Part shown: positions 54,950 through 64,000 of the stretch, piece after piece
Layout: every line of letters begins with the position of its first letter
Position numbering within the stretch: the first letter of the stretch is position 1
Origin: Talaromyces rugulosus
Lineage: Eukaryota; Ascomycota; Eurotiomycetes; Eurotiales; Trichocomaceae
DNA: 64,000 bases
Assembly: GCF_013368755.1 (NCBI RefSeq)
Contig: NC_049564.1
Coordinates: 1,868,001-1,932,000 of the forward strand
Direction: 5' to 3'
Program-made: the position numbers and the translations under genes
Notes under the pieces: generated by a model
Database searches by the model: none
Told to the model about the DNA's origin: nothing
Seen by the model: only the letters and a program-made list of their open reading frames with translations

Positions 54950-55877
54950 CTAAATATCATTTAGAATCCGTCTCTTCGTCAGGTAGATATGTATATTGGC
55001 ACCTTGGGATGTCCCTTTTTTTTGCCCCAGGGTCTGAAAAACACATGTTGGAGTGATACTCGAATAGTACAGACAAAATAAAGTAATAAGAGATTCTAAA
55101 ACGTGGTGTTTCGTAGATACAAGGGAATCATTGGTATCGAATGATCTGGAAATCAAGGGAAGCAAGAAAAAGAGAAAGGCATAATGACTATCTTTATACC
55201 AACCATGAGTGTCGGAAGTAGTCTAGACGCCCTCTATACGTCGTAAAACAAAGATAAACCTGGAATGTAGAAATAGGCATTAGTTCATCTCGCTAGGAAG
55301 CAAGCATATATAGGATGGATCTATCACGACTGATACCCTTTTCTCTAACGCGGTTTGGCGATTCAATATTGGCGGTTATCATTTGTTACCCCATTTTGTG
55401 GCTTCTGGAATTGTTTTAGACTCTTAGGATAACTGGCTTAGAATCTGTGTAAATGTTATACAAATTTTGTCAATGCGTGATACGAAACTTGAACTGTTTC
55501 TTGCCAGCGGCAAGACGATGTGATGTGCCTTTCCGGTGCCACTATTGGCTAATGACAATACACACGGACTACAGAAGGCACTCTTTAGGCGCGGGAAACT
55601 ACTTCCAACGAATTTCTAAAAATAATAACCCTTGCCATTAAATGCACCAGGGAATGATTGGCTAGCAGCGGCCCTGGTGGGAGTGCTACGCGCTCGGTTG
55701 GCGTTGCTAAATAAAGTTGACGCCGAGACTCTGCTCCAACATTCGGGCATCGCATCAACTTCTTACTTCGTTTCTTACAATGACGAGAAGTCCCTTATTT
55801 TACTACTCACAAATAACTACAACTCCTATTATACTGCCCACAACCTATCTGCTACAAACCTCGAGAAGCTTCCAGGC
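54950..55877. other. Intergenic / unresolved 5' side of the RNase-like frame
   Basis: Frames exist on both strands (54950-55165 minus, 55632-55877 plus) but no exon could be assigned with confidence. Promoter of the DUF3632 gene must lie here. Confidence 0.45.
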
Positions 55878-56784
55878 ATGGCAGACCCTTATGAAATTGC
55901 GGGGTCGACATACTCGTCCGACAAAGCCATTGACATTTTACATGGTTATCTAAAAGCTGACAACGCCATGTCTTTGGAAGAAACTTCGCGGTCGATCTTG
56001 GAACTGCTTCCCACAAAGGCCTCTCTGTCTACCGAAGTATTTGGGTTTGGCGAGGATTGCTTCGAGGTAGCCGAGTCGTCTTCCTACAGAGAATCGACAC
56101 ATCTCAAGGTAGCCAACCTGCTTGAGACCCTTGGGGAGTCAGGTTACTTCAGTTCCGTGGACTCCTAAGTAAGATTTTCTTCTTTATCGTACATCGTGAC
56201 TTTGAATTGAAACTTTGGAAAAGACAGGGAAGATTTACCGATTCCAGCGTCTGGGCGAATCGTTGAGAGAGAATTATTCTTGTAAGCATACGTACCAACT
56301 ACATTCCTTTTCCTTAGTCTAACATAAATCTTTAGCTCCAGATGATAAGAACCCAGCGGAATATGTAAACTACAATTCGTTTGTGGCTCATTTCTATGAG
56401 CGTCGTATATTTCCGACAAATCCTACGTATGCCATATGGGCGATGCGTGCTGCCCTTGAGGAAGACCTGGCAAACGAAGAAAAAACAGTTCGAAGCGCGT
56501 ACTTGTTAGGAGCGGCTCAGTGGCTCTTATGGAATGGACAGACTTTGTTCAAACTCATCACTGACTCAAATCTTCATAATAATACGACATCGGACGATTT
56601 GCAACTGTGGAAACCTGGTCCTCTTTACCGCGGGAAAGGTATTTTTGACCTCGAGAGATGGCAATTTTGGAAATATCGTTTTGCACAAGTCATCAAAGAA
56701 TGTGATGTTACCGACGAGTGCAAGGAGGTGACTGGCAATGTTGTAGACTTGATGGACTCAATCGAAAGGACAACGCTCTTTTGA
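55878..56784 (+). CDS. DUF3632 family protein, possibly interrupted
   Basis: Exon 1 begins at the ATG giving MADPYEIAGSTYSSDK and carries SILELLPTKASLSTEVFGFG; exon 2 (about 56224-56281) gives IYRFQRLGESLRENY; exon 3 (56336-56784) gives FVAHFYERRIFPTNPTYAIWAMR. This is the order of the fungal DUF3632 family, whose function is unknown. The best donor (GTAAGA at 56169) follows directly after an in-frame TAA (56166-56168). Either this is a nonsense change in a pseudogene, or a weaker donor at 56157 (TCC|GTGGAC, phase 0) skips it. Open frame continues 246 nt upstream of 55878 without an ATG. Convergent with a six-exon regulator. Confidence 0.65.
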
Positions 56785-56946
56785 AAATGACGAAGTCCCA
56801 AACTATTTCAATTAGGAGGATTTAAATACATTGTTATTGTTATACTCACTGGATAAATTCATATGTTAACGGCTTTCATGATGATACTCTATACAGACTC
56901 CAAATTTGTGCGCCCATGTACTACTTATCTTTACTTAGCTTCTACG

Positions 56947-59018
56947 TTACTGAGCGCTCCCCTTTTCTTGTGAAAAGCCCACATATTGTGGATCCGGAAA
57001 ATCACCAGGTGAGGCAACTCCAGTTGCCCAATCAAACCCCCAAAAACTGAAAAAGTCATCGTCCAAAAAGTTTTGTACGCCGTCCAAGTTGGCTTCACGA
57101 GTATCCGATTCTTGTTACAAGAGTTGCTTTAGTATCTGATCTTTGTTCAAAGAACGTGTGAGCTTACCTTGCATGTTAACTGAGCTTGGCCACCCAACCA
57201 CGACTTTTCTGTACCACCAGAAGCAATCAAAAGAAACGCTGACTATCAGCCTATTCCGAACGTGAAGTGAAATATCATAATCACCCTTTGAGTTCCTGAA
57301 GACCTCGTTACTTGACCATAGTTTCGTAAAGATTCCTGCTACACGAGCCGGAACATCATTGTTCACAATTGACATTGACTTGAAAATATTTATGGCGGCA
57401 AATAATGCAGTCTTTCCGGAGGACTGGTCAAGACCACCCGGTGGCATACCCTTGACAAGTCTCAGCAGAACCGCGGCTGCTAGAACAACGGCCTCAAACA
57501 CATAATACGGCCATTGCTCCGAGATGTTTAAATTATCGACCATGCCCACAACACTGATTGCGGCAGCAAAAAGGTTGGCTAGTGTGATATTATCGGTGTT
57601 ATTCTCCGTCATAAATAAGCAAGTAGCACGTATGCTAAGTAGCGCTATGGCTGTATGCAAGTCTGCGGTAGGATCTGCTTATTCTTGTAAGACGAAGAAC
57701 TCAAGTGTTTCGGTTATCAAATGCCAAAGGGCAGGTGAGTTTACCTTCGTCATTGCTGCTCATGGGCCAGTTTACTAGTTCAAACTCCATAGAAGTTATA
57801 AGACTTTTGATTGCAATGTCGTTTTGCGTTTCTCCTCGCTCTAAATCAATTTCAGAGAGCGCCCGTTGCATCCTTGATATCGCTCCGATATTTCGGCCAC
57901 GGTGAAGAAGCCATTGTGGTAAGCTGGCACAGCATTCGCGGCCTTGCAGGAAGTGTTGGGCACTGCGCATGTCCATAACAGTGAGCCCGCTAGAAATCAT
58001 AGCACTAAAAGAATATTAGAGGATGAGAAATGCGGCATAGTAAACCTGGCATACTTTTGGTTTATAATTGAAGAATAAGCCCAAAGCTTTGTACCTCGGG
58101 TTCCGTCTGGGTCTGCTACCAAATCTCCGTCTCGAAACGTCGGACGGAGGCGCCAGCAGTGATGTAAACCTGCCTGCAGCGCCAGCGGAAGAACCGTACT
58201 CGTAAATGTTAGGTAGATACCAGAGAAGAATGGTCGATCGTTTGAAATATGCCAAGTGCAGATTAAAAGCAAGGCTTCGATAACGGGACAAGGCGATCTG
58301 GTAAGTCTTAATGAGCTCATAGCCAGATTCTCCACGGGAGTGGACAATTGTGAGAACAGTGTAGGATCTTGGGTACACTTTCTGGATCCAATGGCGACAA
58401 TCACCCAAAACTTGAGTTCTGACTCTCGAAACGTCTGGTCAGGGGTGGGAACGGACGATAAAATTGGCATTATAGGAGAATAGTGGCAGTTGAATCTAGG
58501 AAGTGTGTCTAATCAGCGTTACCCACACCCTGGATCTAATTCAGAATGAAAAAAAAAAAAAAAGGAAACTTACAGATTGAAACATGTGTCAATAAGGCTA
58601 GGCGAAACCTCGATGCCGTTGATGACTCGCGGTGCTGAGCAATATTCTATTAATGGGGTGTGGAAAGAGGCCGGTACAGTACGAGGCTCGAGCGTCAGTT
58701 GGGGCACAGTAGACATGTCAAAACCGTTGGATAAAATACTCGGAGGCGCATCTGCGCTTTGCTTCTTTCGCCTCGCCTCCAGCACAGTGCATTCGATCCC
58801 TTTTTTCACGCATCTAGAGCAAGGGCGAGAGTAGTCGGTGAAAGCATCGCACCTCAGCTTCATAGATCTGCACGCTTCGCATGCGGGTCGCTTTTCTTCC
58901 CGGACCTTTCTCCTGTGACGCCTATTTTATCAGGTTAGTCGAAATACATCACCTACAAATGACACCGCGCCTGTCAAGGGGCTGGGGAGACGAACCGGTG
59001 CTGTCGGGGACTTTCCAT
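56947..59018 (-). CDS. Zn2Cys6 transcription factor, six exons
   Basis: Exons 59018-58996, 58921-58574, 58495-58055, 58004-57745, 57674-57168 and 57110-56947; 580 aa. The 23-nt first exon (MESPRQH) and the last exon (ANLDGVQNFLDDDFFSFWGF) were found by phase and by family pattern. Zinc cluster Cys are at 22, 25, 32, 42, 45 and 52 (ACEACRSMKLRCDAF, then PCSRCVKKGIEC). The middle has NAMISSGLTVMDMRSA and LHTAIALLSIRATCLF. The exon 5 acceptor could be AAG or CAG three bases apart, adding or dropping one Ala. The acidic aromatic tail may be an activation segment. Next on the same strand upstream is an MFS transporter. Confidence 0.83.
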
Positions 59019-59968
59019 ATCTCCGAGGGCCACTCGGCGTTCAATATATAGAGCAATACAGAGATTCCAAGGGCCAAAAAAAGATCTTCGCGTGTCTAGA
59101 TGATGTTAACGCCAGCTCTAGTGAAGTTCGAATAGGCTTGTTAGTGTCAATGATGTTGCGAAAGACGCTCGCCTTTGTTGGTTCCCGGCGGATATTCCGT
59201 GATGGGCCATTTCCGGCCCGCGGCCGCTAAATGGAGCTTATCGGATTCGGATCGGCGTTATCACGCTCTGGCTTGGCGGACTTGGTAAACTTGATGGCAT
59301 CCTTCATGATTCAATGTTGATCGGATGTCGTTGGGGGTGCTACTGATCTTACTTGAAAGACATCTAGGTAATATTCAACATGAGTTGATATGTACATGTA
59401 TTTGAAAGAATTGTCACTGAAATTAACAGATCTGACATGGCTGTATGTATTAATGATGAACTGAGAGAGATATGCATCCATTTACTTTTGACATCAACTG
59501 AGAGATTTTTTATCAATTGATCGATTACATGTAATTTATGTTGAAATGAGGTTTACTGTAAATAAAAATGCAGCATTTTAATCATATATCGTATATTATA
59601 CATAAGTTTAATGCTAATTGATATAATTTCACTGTGTCAGTGATTCTATTAGTACGTAACAATACTAGAGGAGTTGGATTCCTTGAATAGTCTATCTATC
59701 CACCGTTTGACATTCAAATGTTTTATGTCGTCAACATTGAACGGGGCGAGTCATAAATATCATACCCTGAAACAGCATCGCGCGCAATTTTATGTGTTAT
59801 CTTTACATATGTAGCTTAGGGTCTACTAAAGAAATGATTTTATAAGTAAAAGTGGTTAGAAACTTGACCAAATATACGTTTCACGACTACTCACTCTTTT
59901 TTAGAAAATTACCCCAAAATACAAATATGCTTATCTGGTATTTTTTTCAGTGGAGCGTATTTCAAAAT
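59019..59968. other. Intergenic, AT-rich
   Basis: About 950 bp. It is GC-rich and probably promoter near 59019-59280, then very AT-rich. A frame at 59852-60079 is antisense to the transporter end. No gene. Confidence 0.55.
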
Positions 59969-61911
59969 TTAGTCACCCCCAGCTGCAAAAGGGCTTCTTT
60001 CCCGGAGCCATTTGCCATATTTCCAGAAGACAAACACCGCAGGCCAGCCGATAGCGCAGCCAACAAATCCGAGAATTGAATTTCCCCACCCGTAGCCAAG
60101 TGTAGTGTACATTTGAGGCGCCTATCCATTGTTAGTGAACTGTTAGAAGCCTTTTTGTCTGGAGTATAAGGTGTGATGAATCTGATCGGGGCGGACTCAC
60201 AAAAAGTGGAAATCCAAATCCCGCCAAAGACCGAAGAACAACAGTAGCAGCAACTGCAGACGCCGCGTAACGAGAGTATGTCTCTACTACATATACCTGC
60301 ATGGACTGAAAGCAAATAATCATACCGACAGTCACAATGAAGATACCGACATTAGGCCACAACCAGAATGTGGTGTATTCCGAGGTCCACGCATATATGA
60401 AAATACCAATTGGAACTAGGATTGAGCCTGGTACCATGAGTGGGATTCGAAACTCAGGCTTCGCAACTCCACCATTGCGTGCCTTTAGTCGGCGGTAAAC
60501 CCGATCCTGGAAAAAGGCATTGAACCTCGACCCCGCAAAAAACCCCAGACCGGTAGAAATATAGTTCAAACCTCCAATAGATATGGTCTCATGGTACGAG
60601 TTAATCCAAAGTCCGGCGAAAGTCGATAGAACAAGATACATCAGACCGTATAGGAATGCCATGTAGATACCGATGAACTGCACAATTGGCTGTGTAGCTA
60701 GGAGTTTGAAAGGTCTTTTGAATGCCACGCCTAGCTTCGTTAGGGGCTTTTGGTCTAGGTCATCCCAGTCCGTGTATAGGTGTTCGTTCCCAGTCTTTTT
60801 GCGAAGAGCCCTTGCCTTTTCATCTAGGATAGCTCGCGGGTTCGTTTCTGCAAAGAAGAAAAAAGCACAAATCTGGACCAAGCAACCGGCAATCGAAATT
60901 GAGTAGAAGCACCATCGCCAGCTGGAGTATTGAACAATAAACCCTGCTGCAATGGGACCGACCGCTTGGAACAATGTCAGCGATACAGATGTCGTCTATC
61001 TTCTATCATGGGGTGGATAAGAGCTGGTTTACCTGGACCCAGAAGGGGCATTAACGTATAGATTCCAACTGCTTTACCGCGATCTTCAATTTCCCACACG
61101 TCCGACATGACACCGCCTCCAACCTATAAATATTAGCAATAATTCTCTACGGACACTGAAGTATTCCTTGACTCACTGCAAGAGGGGCGCTGCCACTTAG
61201 TCCTCCCAAGAACCGAAAGATCCACATCTGTACTGAAGTCCGACAGCCGCCACAGGCCGTATTGAAGACCAAGTAAAATATATTGGATCCAACGAGGACT
61301 GGCAATCTTCCATAAATCTCGGACAGAGGACCAAAAAAGAGCGGTCCAATAGCGTAGCCGAGAACAAAAATCGATGTGACTAACATCTCACCCACAGTGC
61401 TTTGGATACTAAGATCATTGGCAATTACTCCAAGCGCTGGCGAAAGCATGGAGGATGACAGGGGCGTGACAAAAGAGAAGCCTGAAGCAATGAATGTTAT
61501 TATCCATTTACGACGAATGGGCCAGTTTCGGGGATTTATAGGGTCTGTTGGTCCATCCCATGTCACCTGCCATTTCATTTAGTCTAAGTGTACTTCTTTT
61601 TGCTTTTAGAAAATTGGGATGTCTGCAACCAGCCCTCAATATTTCTCTTTGGGGGGAGTGCTACAATAGGACGATGTGCTTACGAGGTCTGTTTGCTTGT
61701 CATCTTGCACCCCATTCGTAACCTCCGCCTTCTCGACGTCGCGCTCTACGAGTGTGTCCAAACCATTGTTGGAAAGCTCCTGAATGAGACAATTCTCAAT
61801 AGGTTCGATGGAGGGGCTTTGATTTCCATTCGGAGAAGTATCCGTCCCCTCGGCAAATGTAGAGCCGGTTTCGGTCGATGTTGCACTTTCGTTTGTACCG
61901 GGCTGTGCCAT
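59969..61911 (-). CDS. MFS transporter, DHA1 drug/polyamine type
   Basis: Five exons: 61911-61684, 61566-61177, 61123-61033, 60964-60201 and 60121-59969 (introns 53-117 nt), 541 aa. A 76-residue acidic, Ser/Thr-rich cytosolic head precedes TWDGPTDPINPRNWP, the usual lead-in of fungal 12-segment DHA1 antiporters. Motif A reads GPLSEIYGRLPVLVGSN; LGPAVGPIAAGFIVQ and SSWRWCFYSISI are family signatures. The tail ends WKYGKWLRERSPF. Such proteins export drugs, polyamines or metabolites with protons at the plasma membrane. The neighbouring regulator, upstream on the same strand order, might control it; no evidence beyond position. Confidence 0.9.
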
Positions 61912-62580
61912 GATTCAATTTTGAGAAATGGGTATCCTCTAATGCATGTGAGGGGATGTTTCATCTCTAATTATAGAGATGTCTTAGCATTGATATTTTC
62001 ATACAATGGCAGATGCGCACTTGAATATATCCGATGTAGCGACCTCATCGTTTCGGAGCTTTGAGAAATAGCTCCGAGAATGAACAATGCAAAACATCAA
62101 GGCAGCAATACCGAACGAGCATTAAATCAGAGCTTAGCTACGACCCACATGGTTAATTTACCTTCTACTGAAAATAAAGTGACCTGTTTAAAAGAAATGC
62201 TGACATCTCCCGGCAACATAACGCGTCCCTGGAGGGCTGTAATTGTCCATAGCGGGGAATGGCATGCTCACTAGGGCCGGTTATGCAAAATTAGCAACAC
62301 TAGGCGCAACGCAGTAGTGCTGTGGAGAGAGATCTACACTGTCGGTTCGGTGTTAATAGTGATAGATACAACGACATCGAAGGCTGCCATGTTTAAAAAT
62401 GTAGTTATAAAGGGGGTGAGTGATTCGTAAAGAAATCTAGATCATATCAATAGCTTCACGTTTATGCCAACACTTCGAACATTTTAAGATTTGATCAATT
62501 GCATTCGTCTGGATCTTCTTCTTTTTCTTGAAAAAAAAAAAGCCCTAAAAGCTACATAATAGCTACCCCTTGCGGACACA
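61912..62580. other. Divergent promoter region
   Basis: About 670 bp between two transporter genes. A frame at 62080-62274 has no motifs. A run of A near 62530 lies close to the sugar transporter start. Confidence 0.55.
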
Positions 62581-64000
62581 ATGAAGAGCAACAAGCAAGA
62601 TACGGGTTTCTTTCCACTTACGAATTCCGATAAATCAAACTCTTTTTGGACAAAGTTTACAGAAAATCGCAGACTTTGTCTCTGGGGAATAGCACTTGCC
62701 TCATGCGCTCTTGTCCGAGGTTATGAGACATCTTTTGTCGGAAACATAGCAGGAGATCCAGCTTTTAAGTACGTTCTGTCCCACTCTATCTTAAAATGAA
62801 TTTCCATACTAACCATACATGGCAGGTTAATGTTTGGGATTCCTGACCCTTCCGGTGATGGAGGTTATATTATTCCCTCTATTTGGCTGTCGCTGTGGTC
62901 GGCCTCTTCCGCTATAGGTTCGCTGATCGGGTCACTAATTGGTGGCTGGTCCCAGGATGCAGTTGGAAGAAAATGGACAATTGGAGTGGCTGGCGTAATA
63001 CAAGCCGCCACAGTCACGATAAGCTTCCTAGCTGATCAGGCAGCGACAACCGATGCGCGAGGGGGCATTTACTTTGTCGGTAAAGTAGCCCAAGGTATAG
63101 CAATGGGCGCCGTAATGTGCACATCTCAGGCATACATATCCGAAATACTCCCTTCGTCGATTAGAGGCTCTGTTGTTTCAACACTTGCTCCGTTCACCGT
63201 ACTGGGACAGATTATTGCCGCTTTGGTCATCAAGTCTCAGGAGGATATAATGGAGCCGATAGCATATAGATTGCCAATGGCGACGCAGTGGATTTTCTCG
63301 GCAATCCCACTAGCTCTTGTTGTATTTCTCCCGGAAAGTCCAGCATGGCTCATGAGGAAAGGTCGTTTCCAACAAGCACGAGAAGCATGCCTCAAACTGG
63401 AGGGGCCTAAATTTTCTGACGACGGCAACAATGCCTATGACCGCCTTCGAGCCGACGTTGCCAGGGAGAGTGAGGACGGAGATAAGTTTGACGAGATATC
63501 CTACTTGGATCTTTTTCGACGACGCAGTGATGCTCGACGCACTATGATCGTACTCTTTGCCAGCACTATCCCAGAACTGTTCGGTTTACCCTTGTTCGGC
63601 CATACCACTTATTTTGCGGAACTTCTTGGCATGGAAGCAGGGGAGGCCACAACCTTGTACATTTGTGGCGCTGTTGGCGGATTTATATTCAGTCTCCTCG
63701 GATTCTATCTGTTGACGAGAGTTGGTCGGAGACGAATGCTAGTTTTTGGGCTGACGCCCGTAGCTTTGCTATGGTTAGCTATGGGTATTGCAGCTTGTTT
63801 CCCCTCGGTATCCATTGCATGGTAAGTGATACTCATCTTTCATGCTTTTTGGTTTCTAGTTATCTTTAATAACACTAACTGTAGATGTAGGTTTGTTGGA
63901 GCTGTCATGGCAGTTAGTATCTGCATCGCAAGCGCTGGTCCATGGCCGGCATCATATGCTGTGGTAGGAGAGACATCTACTCTGAAACTAAAAGCCAAAA
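62581..64000 (+). CDS. Sugar porter (MFS hexose/maltose family), cut by window edge
   Basis: Exons 62581-62768, 62826-63821 and 63891 to beyond 64000 (introns 57 and 69 nt). Visible sugar-porter signatures are GGWSQDAVGRKWTIG (loop 2-3), GKVAQGIAMGAVMCTSQAYISEI and the cytosolic PESPAWLMRKGR. A second GRR-type loop TRVGRRRMLVFG follows helix 8. The helix 1 region reads LVRGYETSFVGN, where most hexose carriers have GYD. About ten of twelve membrane segments are inside the window; the C-terminus is missing. Probably a proton-coupled importer of sugar or a related polyol at the plasma membrane. Confidence 0.88.

Noticed and set aside
55632..55877. Upstream extension of the DUF3632 frame
   Set aside because: Open but without an ATG at its start and without family homology; the ATG at 55878 suits the family better.

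Overview
The window is nuclear DNA from a filamentous ascomycete (Pezizomycotina). The signs are many short introns of about 50-117 nt with fungal donor, branch and acceptor signals, seven Zn2Cys6 regulators plus a bZIP/DUF3425 protein, and fungus-restricted families (RTA1, DUF3632, questin-oxidase-like, scytalone-dehydratase-like, NmrA-like). The style fits Eurotiomycetes or Leotiomycetes, but the genus cannot be fixed. No rRNA, tRNA, CRISPR or intact transposon was recognised. Exon models were built by hand from splice signals and reading-frame phase; no database search was possible.

Layout. 0.1-7.1 kb: bZIP/DUF3425 gene, a short-chain dehydrogenase, a conserved coiled-coil protein with a PY motif, a Zn2Cys6 regulator and a two-exon DUF167 gene. 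7.7-12.6 kb: a catechol-type O-methyltransferase, a phosphonoacetate hydrolase (C-P bond cleavage) with two adjacent CGG-N8-CCG sites in its promoter, and a tail-to-tail Zn2Cys6 regulator. 12.9-18.6 kb: another regulator, an NmrA-like protein and a secreted type-B carboxylesterase. 20.5-30.1 kb: questin-oxidase-like and scytalone-dehydratase-like genes (divergent), a 2-oxoglutarate oxygenase and a Dal5-type transporter (divergent), then a Zn2Cys6 regulator. This is a compact tailoring or catabolic cluster with no polyketide synthase in the window, and CGG-N7-CCG sites lie in both divergent promoters. 31.0-39.7 kb: RTA1 protein, long-tailed aquaglyceroporin, GDP-mannose-type sugar-nucleotide transporter and annexin. 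40.2-53.0 kb: regulator, dienelactone hydrolase, regulator, O-methyltransferase, 12-cysteine secreted protein, a decayed G1 peptidase and catechol 1,2-dioxygenase. 54.5-64 kb: an RNase-T1-fold-like fragment, a DUF3632 gene with an odd in-frame stop at its first splice site, a six-exon regulator, a DHA1-type MFS transporter and the start of a sugar transporter cut by the window edge.

How the genes may work together. The 20.5-30.1 kb group reads as an aromatic-polyketide modifying or degrading unit with its own exporter or importer and regulator. Dienelactone hydrolase and catechol 1,2-dioxygenase point to intradiol aromatic breakdown nearby. The phosphonoacetate hydrolase stands alone as a phosphonate-scavenging step and may have a dedicated regulator. 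These links rest on gene order and promoter motifs, so they are inferences.
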